From Cheiracanthium punctorium (taxonomy: Eukaryota; Arthropoda; Arachnida; Araneae; Cheiracanthiidae), in NCBI GenBank assembly GCA_038373885.1, contig JAWZYV010016037.1, positions 62,001 through 126,000 of the forward strand: a stretch of 64,000 nt of DNA, in the 5' to 3' direction. Positions 1 to 11,431 of the stretch are shown in pieces. The translations under genes and the position numbers were made by a program. The notes under the pieces were generated by a model. It saw only the letters and a program-made list of their open reading frames with translations. It was not told the DNA's origin and ran no database searches. Within the stretch, counting starts at the first letter, position 1. The number at the start of each line of letters is the position of its first letter.

Positions 1-2177
1 TTCAGCGATAAATACTTGAGTAGTTTATTATACAGTAAATAAGCGCATCTTTGTAATACTAGTTAGACGATGTTGTCTATTTAATTTTTCAGTCGAAAAT
101 GTTATTTATCAGTTAGATATGTACATTGATTGTATGATTTAGACATGTGTAGCCAGCTTTCAGTGCAGAAATACAGTAAATTATAAATTATTAATTTTGT
201 ATATGTATACGTAGAAACTTCAAGTGCAATTAATATTTTGTACAAGAGTTCATTATGTTCAATTCCAAAGTTCGATTGAGATAGCGACAAAAGAATAACT
301 TTTATATAATACTTGGAATTGCTATAATAAAGAATAATTAAATAAGAAAGCGTTTATTTTGGGTTTGCTACAGTGTTTAGTGCAGCTTTTGAAGAGGTAT
401 CCTGAAATTTTTCGAGTCCTTGAGCTGTTGGTTTATCTCACTTTGTATTCAAAGTGCTAAAATATATTGTTTGTTTTGTTATTTATGTAGTTTCATAATA
501 AATTGCATGAGTAATTATGTAAACAAATTTTTAATTTTGATCAAATATTTAGGAATTTCAGATTGTTTCATTCTTTATTCTCGCTTCGAGTGTACTTCAC
601 TCTCTGCTGCATATATATATACGTGTATATATTTTTTTTTTACATTTGCCAAAAGAGCATTTATTCCGATATCTTCATGCATTCTCAATTTGTCATAATA
701 AAATCTATTTGCTTTTTAGGTTTTCCTACAACCAAAGGTAACCTCCAAATTTCTTTTTTCGTGTGATTCGATCACATCAGTGCGCTTCCAGTAGTAAAAT
801 CACTCGTTTCTTAGACATGTCTCTTCTCTAACGTACAAGATTTGTACGTAATGTGTACCTGTACTTGCACTGCTGTCGATTTGCAGTAGAGCGACTGGTT
901 TAGAATGTGGTTTTTATTTACTTTACTTCCGGTAAAATACAAGAAAATTTTCGGACTGGGAACTGGGACCGGTCACTTATAGAGGGTTCTGTGGTGTCTT
1001 CTAGAGGCTCTTTTAACATTAACTAGATAGGGTAAAAAATCGGTGCCTTAAAAAATGTGCCGTTGCAGTAGGGGGTCACTAAATAGAAGTGGTCGTTCAT
1101 AGAAGTTTCACTGTATACAGCAATGCAAGGACGAAAACATTGTCTTCAAGCACCAGTTAGTAATCGCTTAAAAAAAAAAAGATATTAGAATATTCGTGGT
1201 ATTTCCTACTATGGTTTTCTAAAATTTAATACTTTTTCTTGGAAGAAAAAAAATATATGGAATTATAAACGAAAATTATAAATCCTTTTAATATCAGGAA
1301 TGGTAAAATTTTCAATACATAAGCTTAACATGAAAACAACGTGTTTGGTCGTGCTATGTTACGTGATTCTTAATCCTTTTGATTTCTTTCATCTTCCCTT
1401 AAAGTTCGTACTACTATTTATGGGACACATTTTATTGAGTAATTTATTCTAAATGTTTCTCGCTAAGTTAATTTACATTATTTTTAAGTTAGATGCCAAA
1501 GGAATGCAGTACACCAGGTTGTACTTCTAACTAGAGTAAACATTCGCCAAATATCCACGTCTTACGAAAGATTAAAAATTAAATATTGTAGTAGTACTTA
1601 AATGATGTATATGCGAATTGTAAATATCAAATATCTTCATTTCTATTCCAGCATTTATATTCTGTTAATATATTAACTGGACAAAATTTAATGAACGCAA
1701 ATTTAATAACTGTTAGTTAATTTTATTTAAAAAGTGGTTATGGTTGTAACTGCTTTTGAAATGTGAGACTTAAATATTCAGTATAAAGAAATTCATAAAA
1801 ATATCTGTATAAATAAACTGTTTATCATTTATGAATATGTTTACCTTAATGTATAATAAAAATCAGCTTAATTTGTTTAATGTATATTAAAAATCAAGCC
1901 AAAATAATGAATCATGAGAGTAAGCACTGCTTTGTTTTTCCTTCAAATTACACACATCTACTTGCTTTAATGTCCACATGTATCATAGTAAAGAAACTGA
2001 TAAAATTAGTAGCACAATTATGGCATAAAGCTACATTAAATAACGCTTCAAAGCCTTGGAAAGCTTAAAAAATGCTTGATGTATATGTGAAGACGCGAGC
2101 ATCCGTAGAGGCCTCTTTGGATGACTCATCGAAATACACGCGCAGGCCCGTTACAAATAGCGAAGGCCCCGGACTAT
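1..2177. repeat. Diverged duplicated block, copy A
   Basis: Two parts of this stretch recur in the same order and orientation at 23540-24392: about 1-340 and about 1890-2175. The match includes the run around 120-290 ending in a CGACAAAAGAATAA-like string and a GC-richer tail at 2090-2175 containing ACACGCGCAGGCCCGTTAC. The 1.4-1.5 kb between the two matching parts is absent or unalignable in the partner. No coding potential stands out, and the short ORFs here look like chance. It could be an old segmental duplication or two copies of an unrecognised transposable element. The left end is cut by the window. Confidence 0.65.
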
Positions 2178-2344
2178 GATAGATATTTGCATAGGAAAAT
2201 AAAGAGTTCTTATTTTATGCAAATTAGAAACAGCGCCATCTATCGGCGAGAAATGTACACTTTATAACGGCGGTAAAGATATGACGATGTTTACACCGCC
2301 ACTTCCAAATGTTAGCGACCTTACGTTTTCACTTAGAAAACTTT

Positions 2345-2420
2345 TAAAACAAGTTTATAAAAGGCGTATTCTTCACTTCAGCAAATTTAGAAGTAAAAAT
2401 GTCATGGAAATAAAAGGTAA
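2345..2420 (+). promoter_or_regulatory. TATA-type core promoter with a following splice-donor-like site (candidate)
   Basis: A TATA-like TTTATAAAAGGCG lies at about 2352. An initiator-like TTCACTTCAG follows about 25 bases later, and then an ATG whose short reading frame runs into AAAGGTAAGTAAAG, which looks like a splice donor. The sequence just upstream (2232-2250) holds the GCGCCATCTATCGG string. No downstream exon was recognised, so this may be a relic LTR or transposon promoter. Inferred from motif spacing only. Confidence 0.3.
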
Positions 2421-3290
2421 GTAAAGAAATAGCGTTTTTTTTTTTTTTTTTTTTCTAACAAGGGCCCGCCTTCCATGACATTTAAGAAACTGGCAGATTC
2501 AAAGTAAACGAAAATTAGAGGTAACCTTTTCTCTTTAACGAAAAAGCAAGTTAAACATGATGCATGAAAAAATACTTCAAAATTCACTAAAGGTTAGTAG
2601 AAACACTATATACAGTTGTTGCTGGCCAGCATGGTTAGTACACATTTCAAAAATTATTTCATTTCAAAAATACTTCAACTTACTAGAAAAATACTATATA
2701 GATGCATTCAAATATAAACACTTATGCTAGAACATTAATAAACACATTTCTAATTATAAAAATATTCATACTTCAAAAATACTTATCATATACGTTCAGT
2801 ATACTTTAGAAAATACTCACATTTTGCAAAGTTCATTCAATATAATACAGTACAGTACATTGCAATGAAAAATACGAATTAAATTTGAAAAAGCTCGAAT
2901 TGAAATCTAGCTGGGATGCATCCCCGAAAAATTTATAAAAAAGTTTGTGTTAACCTATAACACATTATATGCCTGACAACACCTTACAGACTAGGGTGAA
3001 CAAAAAGGAGCTTCCACTAGCAAAAATGGGACTACTGAAATAAAACTTTAACATCTCCTGTGATTGGGACGAAAATACTCTACTCTTACAACTAACCAAT
3101 CACCTCAGAATTCTCTGGCAAATTACAGTTTCACCTCGCGAGACGCTTTTGAGGCTGCTCGAAAACTTCAGAAAAAGACCAGAGCTAAGAATATTGCACT
3201 CCGTGGGGAACTTTACTCCCTCGACTGTAAAGATGTCAGACAGACATAATTGGACAAACACATTTACATAAAGTTCATTTTTCTTTGGTT
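2421..3290. other. Non-coding stretch beyond the copia 3' end
   Basis: It begins with a T-run of about 21 at 2434-2454 and is otherwise AT-rich. It should contain the 3' LTR of the minus-strand copia element. I could not align any part of it convincingly with the region upstream of copia gag; only a GGGCCCGCC nonamer is shared with about 16530. The LTR therefore remains undefined. No gene was seen. Confidence 0.4.
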
Positions 3291-3295
3291 TTTTT

Positions 3296-3331
3296 TTCCC
3301 CCCCACCAAAAAATTTCCCTCTTTTCCCCCT
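3296..3331 (-). promoter_or_regulatory. Polypurine-tract-like run at the copia 3' end
   Basis: Read on the minus strand this is a run of G and A (a GGGGGAAAAGAGGGAAA core, then more G) about 90 bases after the end of the RNase H frame. That is where the plus-strand primer of an LTR retrotransposon is expected. Placement is the main support, since no LTR edge was verified. Confidence 0.4.
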
Positions 3332-3419
3332 GAAAAAGTCTCAAGCCGAAGGGCTTATAGGAGACAAAAAATTGCCTAGGTTCCCACAAACGGGAGTAGG
3401 TCATTCACACTTAACTAAA

Positions 3420-3538
3420 AATTTTGTCATTGAAAGTGGAAAGGCTGATTTTAGGTAAGGGTTTCGTGAAAATGTCTGCGGGGTTTTGTTTAGTGTTAAT
3501 ATATTCCAATTTAAACAATTTTTCTAAAACGAGGCTTC
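3420..3538 (-). pseudogene. copia RNase H, C-terminal end (separated from the rest by a 7.5 kb insertion)
   Basis: Read on the minus strand, this continues the RNase H frame that stops at 11065 and encodes a tail with LFKLEYINTKQNPADIFTKPL. The ADIFTK motif is the well-known end of copia RNase H. The frame closes at a stop near 3420. It is contiguous with the upstream part once the hAT element (3547-11056) and one copy of its 8-bp duplication are ignored, which is direct evidence for nesting. Confidence 0.85.
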
Positions 3539-3974
3539 TTAAGAAACAGGGGTGGCGCCAATGAGGGGTCCGGGGGGGCACGTGCCCCCCCGTCGGGGAA
3601 CTTGTGACCCCCCCATCGGGGCTATTTGATTAATTCGTCGGGGAATTTTCATAAGAAGAAATCTATATTTTAGGAGTTTTAATTTTGATTTTGCGATTTA
3701 AAAAAATTAATTTTGTACTTTTTAAATACACATGAAAGGCAAATGAGTATTGGAGATTGAAGCGGAAATGTTTACATTTCTGGGAGATAGCTCATTGGGG
3801 GAGTGGGATAATTCCTCAGAACTTCTGAATAATGGCTAAAACTACTTCCCGTTTTCATTCATCTCTTATCTCTGCGATCCTTTTCATGTCGAAAAACAGC
3901 CACTTCCTGCATCTTCCAATACTGTGATGTGTTGACGAACGGCGGGGGAGACTTCAAATTCGAATAGTGTATAC

Positions 3975-4208
3975 TTGAAATCTGTGATCCCACTCTCAGG
4001 AGGCATTTTACTGGATTTGCAGCAAGACATCAATTTTAAGGGAACAAAAGTGTCAGTCTATTCTTCGAACAACAAATTTATGAGACCACATGTGCGACCA
4101 CTTTCTATTCGAGGCTCTTTTAATTGCTTAAACGATTGTGCATTTTGTCGCCGACACCATAGAAAAGTAGAATATGGGTGTGGGTGGTCGGGATGGGGGA
4201 GACAGTGA
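3975..4208 (+). CDS. Unrecognised 77-codon ORF conserved in both hAT copies
   Basis: The reading frame (start MKSVIPLSGG, containing FNCLNDCAFCRRHH and ending near GWSGWG) is also found on the minus strand of copy 2 at about 41010-41258. The amino-acid differences are few (for example HH/HR and FKG/LKV). I do not recognise a family. The CX2C-like cluster might be part of a zinc-binding motif. Persistence of an open frame in two copies could reflect recent common origin rather than selection. In copy 2 the frame is fused upstream to sequence from the 41261-42557 insertion. Confidence 0.35.
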   Translation: MKSVIPLSGGILLDLQQDINFKGTKVSVYSSNNKFMRPHVRPLSIRGSFNCLNDCAFCRRHHRKVEYGCGWSGWGRQ

Positions 4209-4551
4209 CCCTTAATTAGACCAGTCGGGTAGATAAAAAATTTCGAGGGAAGGGAAGTATGGCTATGGGGGATGTTCGTTTTTCCAGAAATACGGTTTTT
4301 GTATTTTTATTGGTCCTCAATGACAGGATGATGAGAAAGAAATGGTTCCTCTAAATATCCCGTGTATTTTTATTTTCTCTCTCTCTCTCTTTCTCTTCGC
4401 AAACCCATAGTACATCACTTTTCCAACTTGTTATTGTGCACTGTGCCAGTGAGTTAGACAGAGTTTAGAATAATGGGCATTTTTTTTCTTGTTAAGGCAG
4501 CATAGCATATCATTGTAAAGTTTATAAAAGTTTAATTTCATTTTTGGCTTT

Positions 4552-4734
4552 ATGTTTCCTAAAAAGAACATCGGTGGTGCCAAAAGCACAAGATATAAAG
4601 TACAGTGTGCTTTATGTCGTGATATTTTTGATAATGATTATGTAAAAAAAAAAAAAAAAAAACATAGGATAACTAAGCATTCAGATCTTCATAAACAAAA
4701 TCGACTGGCGCCTGTTCAAGTAAGTTATATGTAA
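4552..4734 (+). pseudogene. Zinc-finger-like first exon of a hAT-type transposase, copy 1, shortened
   Basis: The peptide has QCALCRDIFDNDY, then a lysine-rich A-tract, then HRITKHSDLHKQNR. The spacing C-X2-C ... H-X4-H resembles the N-terminal BED or C2H2-like DNA-binding fingers of hAT transposases. It ends at CAA followed by GTAAGTTATATG, a splice donor present in both copies. In copy 2 the exon continues for about 130 more bases before the same donor, so copy 1 has lost that part. The A-tract (about 18 A) is presumably replication slippage. No downstream exons with DUF4371 or dimerisation domains were seen in the element, so it is probably non-autonomous. Moderate confidence on fold, low on function. 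Confidence 0.45.
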
Positions 4735-7177
4735 ATTACATTCATATATATATATTAAATGTGTTTAAAAGCTTTAATTAATATATGTTATTATTAAAAA
4801 TATGTTCAGTTTATTTCTATATTGAATTATATATTCTAGGCACTTGCTTTTTGTTATGTATTTGTACAAATATACTATGTCCAAGGGCGGATCCAGAAAT
4901 ATTTTTCAGGAAGGGTGCGAAGCTTGAATACCAATTCAGAATTGCATGAACATGCAATTTTATTTGAAGCGTATTTTTGCTAGTAAATATTTTCCTTTCG
5001 GGGAATTCGCGCCCCTGTGCCCTCGCCCTAAACCACCCTTGCCCCTCACACCCCCCCCCCTTTATAAAAAAGAATTGAAACTATTTTGAGCACAAATTTT
5101 GAATGACCACATTCTACGTTATTTAAAAATAAAAATAATTTTAAAATAAAGCACATATTTCAAAAACTGAGTCACTTGTTCTGTCTCAGAAATTTTAAAA
5201 TACTACTTTAGTTTATTTATTAACAGCATTTTAATGATACATATATATCATTAAATGTAGACATGGATGCTCATAATGGTTTGGAGTGCACTTTTAATCA
5301 TGGCTGTGGACCCAGAGTCATAACTTTTTGAGTTGAAGTTGGAATAGAAGTCGGACTTTTTGACCTCACATTCTGATTCTATGAAATGTTGTATAACATT
5401 ATTGTATTTTAAATTATATTAACTGTCTGAGTACTCTAAGAATTAATCTAAATTTTCTCCTAATTGGTCTTTTAAACACTATGAGTACTTTTAAATGTGC
5501 TCTTGCTTTTAAACCATTGATAAGTAACATGTTGTTCACCCCATTATATGTCATTCCCGCTAAATAACAGGACAGGATATACATTTTTAAAATATATTCT
5601 TTCGTTGCAGTTTCGATTTTTTTGGTATATTTATCAAATACGATTTAGTAATTGGAGTGAGGACGAAAGGTATGTCTTTATAAACTTTCAAATTGCATTA
5701 ATGCAAATTTAAATTAAACACAGATTTAATGTAACAGTATTTTAATTCACGAGTCAGAAGATTTTGTGTCATAAATGTAAAATAAAATTTCCCATTGTAT
5801 TACTTTTATTCATAGAGCTACAAAATTTATAAGTCTTAATTGATATTTTTTAAAGAGATTTACGACTCGGGCGATAAGAAATTTCAGATTTTGTTTACTA
5901 CGGAAACTTTTTAAAATGTATATTTACTTGTGTAATAATTTGAAATGACAAAATATTTATAAAATTATTTTACAGTTCATCATCTCTGGCATTCAAAATA
6001 TGTATAAACCTATGAATACTTAAACACGTTAACTAAAAATTTTCATTTTAATTAGAAATATTTTAAACTGCTCGTATTTTATTTATTTATAAGTTAGTGT
6101 GTTATGCAATTTATAAAATAAGTATTCTATGTCTTTAAAATTATTTTATCACAGTAATCCTTACTTGAACTCTTATAACTGTTGAGAAAGTAAAAAGATA
6201 TTTTTATAACTAAGTGGTTAATTAGATAATTTAACTTTTAACTTCTTCCGAATAAAAAAAAAAAATTAATACTTTTCTGTTTCTTAGATGGCAAATTTGA
6301 ATAAATTCTAAATATACTTTTTATTTATAAATAGATTCAATCGAACACAATATGCAAGATTTAATCTTTAATTTTATAAAAATTTAGCAGTAAGATTTGT
6401 TTTTATTTTTATTTTTGTAATTTAAGAATTAGTCAAATACATAGTTTGTTTATTTGGTAACATACTTATACATATACAACGAGTGAGAAATCGCACTATA
6501 AAGAGAAATCTAACTGGATTAACCGGCCCTCTTTAGCTAAGAGTTCATAGCTATGCACACCAAGAAGATTAACAGCTGCAAGGGAATTAGAATTTATTTC
6601 ATTTTGCTTGGGGTAAAAAAAGAAAAATTTTAAAAAATTAAATAATAATAATAACCAGCCCCTCTGATAGACCAAAGCCTTCTCCAGTATGAAGATGGCT
6701 GTGGATAGATCTAAAAATGGAATATAAGTTAAAGGAAACTGATTAATCTTGACTGACAATTTAATTTTTATATCGTTGTGGAAAAAATAACTAACTTTTG
6801 TGAATTTTAATTCAGTTATTTTACTGCAAAGTAAATAAAAATTATGGTATACAGCGTCTATATCGTCTTTCCGAAAATTTCACTTTTATCCTGTAAAATA
6901 AGTAAATAAAATAAATTCAATAAAAGTTTTTTATTTGCGTGTAGATTTGTATGTTATATACAGTGGCGTTTCGTAAGCCACTGCAACTTCCCTTATTTTG
7001 AATCTTTATACAAATCGCTATTGAATCCCTGGATGGCACTAGCATTAATATAAACTATTAAAATAAACTAATAGTATGTGTTCTAAACTGATTTTTGAGT
7101 TACAGAATTATATGGATCAAAATTCAACTCATTAACTTTTAAACAGATTAATATTATGTTTATTATTCGCCTTATTA

Positions 7178-7581
7178 TCAGGTTGTAACGAAAGTTTTCC
7201 GCCATATCTGCCTGAAATACAAAACTTCTAACTCCTTAGATAACTGTTTTTGAACTTTCGGTACCAAACCTGCACAGTGTCACATGATACAACAATAGTA
7301 CTTAAAGCTGTACTCATAATTCGTTGATATTATGTAGCTGACTTTTTGCAACACAACTGGAGGTAAATGATGGTTCTAATCCTCTAGAGTGATACTTCTA
7401 TTTGCGACACCTTATACTTAATGATAACTATATTTTTTACAGATTTCACAACACAGTGTTATAAAGTAAACCTCTTTCTTTCAAATGTCAAAAATCGTTT
7501 GACAAAATATGAGCAAATACGCCAACGAGAACTGTGTGCTGACGAAGTTTGCGGTGGCGGGAAACTTTCGTTACAACCTAA
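7178..7581. mobile_element. 404-bp MITE, mariner-like, inserted at TA in hAT copy 1
   Basis: The inverted ends share AGGTTGTAACGAAAGTTT followed by YCCGCCA. The left flank ends TA and the right flank begins TA. hAT copy 2 provides the empty site: around 37890-37915 it reads straight through CCTTATTAATTAAAC (reverse complement) without the insert. TA duplication plus this type of terminus points to the Tc1/mariner superfamily. No coding capacity. Confidence 0.85.
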
Positions 7582-8335
7582 TAATTAAACTCCTTTTTGT
7601 TAATGTTGAAATTTTAAAAGTGACACTTTCACTATGAATTATTAGTAAATGAGCTTGCTTTATAAAATTATTCATCACGTTTGTGGAAACCTCGTTCAAA
7701 ACTATCTTGGAGTATTACAAAAAAGTGAATTTTTATCAAGGTTAGTTTCGTTAAAAATAATTATTTTTTTGTGTGTCTTGGCAAATTATAAGCTGACCGA
7801 TTATATTTTTCTCACGATATTTTTTATTTTAGATTTTAAAAGAAAGTGGTTAATTTTCTTCATGAGTGCTTGACTATAAAAAAATTTAATAGCGCATATA
7901 TTAGCGTTCTCTTTCGGAGATTTTTATAATTTATTATTATTATTAACTGAATCTTCCAGGGGTACATTTCACAATTCTTTTCGAAATTGAGATACGGTGC
8001 CATCTTTTAGCTTTCAATAAGTACTATCACCACATGAATTATTTGGAAGTAGAATCATTTTAAAGCCGTAGAAACAAGCGATGAAGTTTCGGTATGCCAC
8101 TTTACTGCGCGCCTTCAAAATCGTTTTTCTCAAAAGAAAATTTTTGTTGTAAAGTGGTTCTACCTATAAACATTTCAATTGCATTTTTCTAACTTTATTG
8201 TGATTTAAAATATTAATATTGCATAAAATAACAATTCGATTAATATTTTTATAGCAAAACATGTTGGCCAGAAACACTAGACTTTTTGAGATAACGAGTT
8301 GAAATTAAAGGGAATCAGTTTGTAAATGGAGATTA

Positions 8336-8525
8336 CGGCCAATTATCTACGCTAGGGATCTAGGCCGGGGATGGGTTTGCCCTCCGTGGCGGACTTTCTA
8401 AGAGATCCTAACCCGTATTTATGCAAAGTTTCGGAAAACTCCAAACGGTTAGGTCGGCGTACGGACCTAGTTTCGAACCAGGCACTTTCCGTCTCCCAGA
8501 TGCCACTGGTAGGGCGGGATTCAAT
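8336..8525 (-). repeat. tRNA-derived SINE copy inside hAT copy 1 (minus orientation, 5' end damaged)
   Basis: Read on the minus strand it contains GGTGCCTGGTTCGA-like B-box sequence, then the body CCGACCTAACCGTTTGGAGTTTTCC and TAAATACGGGTTAGGA. The same SINE occupies the same position in hAT copy 2 (37256-37470), so it entered the ancestral hAT element before the two copies dispersed. Its tRNA head was later cut by the foldback insertion at 8526. Confidence 0.75.
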
Positions 8526-8540
8526 GGGTTTGGGAAAATT

Positions 8541-8880
8541 CACCGACAACAACTACACCGACAGGACATTTCACCGACATGGATTTTTCACCGACTGGAC
8601 ATTTCACCGACATGGACTTTTCACCGACTGGACAGTTAACCGACATGGATTTTTCACCGACTGGATATTTTACCGACACGGATTTTTCACCGACTGGACT
8701 CTTCACCGACACGGATTTTTCACAGACTGGACATTTCACCGACACGGATTTTTCACCGACTGGACACTTCACCGACACTGATTTTTCCCCGACTGGACAT
8801 TTCAACGACATGAATTTTTCACCGACAGGACATTTCACTGCATGAATTTTTCACCGACAGGACATTTACATGAACATTTC
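8541..8880 (+). repeat. 33-bp dimeric tandem array, left arm of the foldback element
   Basis: Units alternate TTCACCGACATGGATTT and TTCACCGACTGGACAT, a 33-base dimer (about 16-17 bases per half). Because 33 is a multiple of three, several frames stay open on both strands. The resulting FTDMDFSPTG-like peptides are an artefact. The array is mirrored at 9825-10085. Confidence 0.9.
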
Positions 8881-9824
8881 AGGCACTTTAAAATGGACTA
8901 AATTTTCAATATTACGACGACAGGCAAATTCCTACACAGTTTTAATAATACATTTAACGAAAATTCTTCCATAAACAGAGCAGCTAATTATGATTATTTT
9001 TTTTCAAAAATTTATCAATATATCTAAAAAAGTTTTCTTTTGTGCAAAACTAGAAAGTTTAGGCATTTAAAGCAGGACCGTGACTATAGTTTTTTTATTT
9101 ATTTTTGTTGGGGTGGGAGGTAGGGAGTTTCCGAAAACACTCGTATGAACCATAATGAATTGAACGTACGTTAATAAAAATCATACGTATTAATTATGCA
9201 TACGTAATTAATTAACATTAATCAAATTATACCATATATAAAAAATAATTAACTTAAGTACATATTTATTAACTTCATTGTGTAATTAAATTAATTACGT
9301 AATTAAAACTCATTTATATAATTAATTTGTGTATTACAGTAAAAGAAAATTTTAGAAAAACAATCGTACTGAAAGTGTATTTTTTGATAACAATATACGT
9401 CAAATTTTCGAGGGTGGTGAAAGGGGGGGGGAGTACATCCATTCCATAGCTCTGTTTCTCTCAATATCTAAAAAAAAGAACACTGTACAGTACCATAAAT
9501 AAGCATATATGTCGTTTTATACGGCCTTGTCGGTAACTAAGTTCAGGTAAACATGGAAAAATAGGAATTTGATTATATAGTTTTTAAACTTTCGGAAAAA
9601 CATTAATTGGGGATTTTAGTTGTATGAAACAGAAAAGTTCCTTATGCGGGAAAAAATTTATAAAGTTTTGAAACTCCAAGAAAACACTAATTGGTGACAG
9701 GACATTTTGCCGACACCGTGTCACTCTAGGGGAGGAGGCTCGAGCTCCCGTAGCCTCCCCCATGGATCCGCCACTGATATGATATCAACAATTTCAGGAG
9801 ACGATACGCATGTCTGTGAAAATC

Positions 9825-10085
9825 CACGTCCGTAATGTCCACTCGGTGAAAAATCCACGTCGGTGATCTGTCCAGTCGGTGAAAAGTCCGTGTCGGTGAT
9901 CTGTCCAGACGGTGAAAAGTCCGTGTCGGTGAAATGTCCAGTCGGTGAAAAATCCATGTCGGTGATCTGTCCAGTCGGTGTAAAGCCCATGTCGGTGAAA
10001 TGTCCAGTCGGTGAAAAATCCATGTCGGTGAAATGTCCAGTCGGTGAAACGGCTGTCGGTGAAATGTCTTGTCGGTGAAATGTCC
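9825..10085 (-). repeat. 33-bp dimeric tandem array, right arm of the foldback element
   Basis: This is the inverted counterpart of the 8541-8880 array: GTCGGTGAAATGTCCAGTC and GTCGGTGAAAAATCCATG-type units, about eight dimers long. It lets the two ends fold into a long hairpin. The peptides it encodes are not considered real. Confidence 0.9.
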
Positions 10086-11064
10086 CGGACCGGGATTCAA
10101 TTTGTAAGGGAAAACACATTTATTGAGATATCAAGAATTTCGATGTTCGAGATATCGAAGTTAAACTGTAATTAAATTTACATATATCTCTTAATTTTAT
10201 AAAAATAACTGCAATTTGTGTAAAAGCGTGCAAATTTAGTCATGCTTAATTTATAAAAAAAATTTCAGTGAATTTACAGCAATATTCTTGCACAAAAAAC
10301 TTTTGTTTCTGATATTTTTTCTGCGGGGGGGGGGGGAAATGCGTAGAACTTTCTTCGCTGAACTTTTTTCAAAGAATTTCATTCATATGAAATATTTTAA
10401 GCGTTAACCTGAAGAACTCTTAAAAGTAGCTTTCGAGATTTTACAGAAACGTGCAAGGCCGTTAACAGGGGAGAGGATCATGTGGGTTTGACCCCCTCCA
10501 AAATTTCAGTAAATGCATTATCAGTTTATTTGCGTTGATTCTAGAGATCAGTTAATTTAATTTTAGCACTACAGATCCCCTCCACCCACCGAAATTTTTT
10601 GCTTGCTGAGGCCTTGGGGAAATATTTGTGTAATGTAAAAGGATTTTGAGATACGTTAATTAGGGTCAGTTTAAATAATAATCTACTAGGAAAGATTGTG
10701 CTGTGTTTTTTAAAATATCAGGGGCCTGGGTGTCCGATTATGTATGTCGATCCGATTCTTGGAAATATTTCATAATACAAAACATTATATTGTCCTCCAT
10801 CTCCTCTAAACTTATCTGGATCATGCATATTTTAGTTTAGAAAATGATTTATTGTGAACAAATCACTTTCTAAAGTAAAATATTTTCAAGTGGTGCAAAT
10901 AGTTGCAAATTTCCATACTTGGTGACAAAAATGTCATCCAAGAGGGAGGTCAAAGCCCCCTCTTGGATACGCCACTTAGCATAGGTACATGTATATTTGT
11001 GCCCCCTCGTCGGGGAGTGGTGACCCCCCGTCGGAGAAAGTCTAGCGCCACCACTGTTAAGAAA

Positions 11065-11400
11065 TGGTATTTTACATGTATATGTTTCGTGCGATTGTTC
11101 TCTATAGGCGAATTTGAAAAGTCTATAGCTGCACGATTATCACAAAACAAGGTAACCTTTAAATTTTCTGGGAGAAAGTCTAAACCTTTTAGTTCATCTA
11201 GGATTCTATACATCCATAACAGTTCTTTTGATGCCTCTGTCAGGGCAATAAACTCAGACTCCATAGATGACAAGGCTACACATTTCTGCTTAAAAGTTCG
11301 CCACGAGATTGGGATTTTGTTTAACATTAAGATGTGACCTCCCATTGACATACGATCATCTCTGTTTGAGGCGAAATCGGCATCAGAATATCAGTTTATT
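11065..11400 (-). pseudogene. copia RNase H, main part
   Basis: The peptide includes SDADFASNRDDRMSMGGH, SSMESEFIALTEASKELLW and TLFCDNRAAIDFSN, with the D, E and D residues of the copia RNase H site, ending HIHVKYHFL. Immediately after that the hAT element begins, and coding resumes at 3538. A frame break separates it from RT near 11400-11430. The first M sometimes called at 11351 is internal to the domain, not a start. Confidence 0.9.
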
Positions 11401-11431
11401 GAAATTTCACTAATGTTTGAAAGTTTTAGCC

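Larger units (their letters stand above)
8526..10092. mobile_element. Foldback-type element with tandem-array ends, 1567 bp, TSD GGATTCAAT
   Basis: The nine-base GGATTCAAT occurs at 8517-8525 and 10093-10101. hAT copy 2 shows the uninterrupted site GAATTCAAT. The termini align without gaps: GGGTTTGGGAAAATTCACC at the left and CGGTCCGGGACATTTCACC at the right (reverse complement). Inside each end is an array of TTTCACCGAC units (8541-8880 and, inverted, 9825-10085). Nine-base duplications and tandem-repeat inverted ends are the pattern known from Drosophila FB elements, related to Mutator-like transposons. That superfamily assignment is inference. No transposase is present, and the core 8890-9690 is AT-rich and non-coding. 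Confidence 0.85.
3547..11056. mobile_element. hAT-type DNA transposon, copy 1, 7510 bp, TSD TTAAGAAA
   Basis: The ends are CAGGGGTGGCGCC on the left and, in reverse complement, CAGTGGTGGCGCT on the right. They are flanked on both sides by TTAAGAAA (3539-3546 and 11057-11064). Eight-base duplications and CAG...CTG ends are hallmarks of the hAT superfamily. The whole element is repeated in inverted orientation at 36454-42956, which independently fixes both ends. Both ends carry C/G-rich stretches (CCCCGTCGGGGA-like). No catalytic hAT domain was found, only a small zinc-finger-like exon (4552-4734). Insertions private to this copy are the MITE at 7178-7581, the foldback element at 8526-10092 and about 310 bp at 8018-8330. 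Subtracting them gives about 5.2 kb, the same as copy 2 without its own insert. Confidence 0.9.

Noticed and set aside
8371..8845. Overlapping ORFs encoding repetitive FTDMDFSPTG-like proteins
   Set aside because: The 33-base tandem unit is open in several frames on both strands, and it is the inverted arm of a foldback transposon.
8336..10100. CRISPR array
   Set aside because: Units are continuous with no unique spacers, the genome is eukaryotic, and the array is mirrored within a transposon.
9721..10119. Repetitive ORFs on both strands
   Set aside because: Same tandem array in the opposite arm; no independent sign of coding.
10903..11337. Plus-strand 144-codon ORF
   Set aside because: It is antisense to copia RNase H and crosses the hAT boundary.
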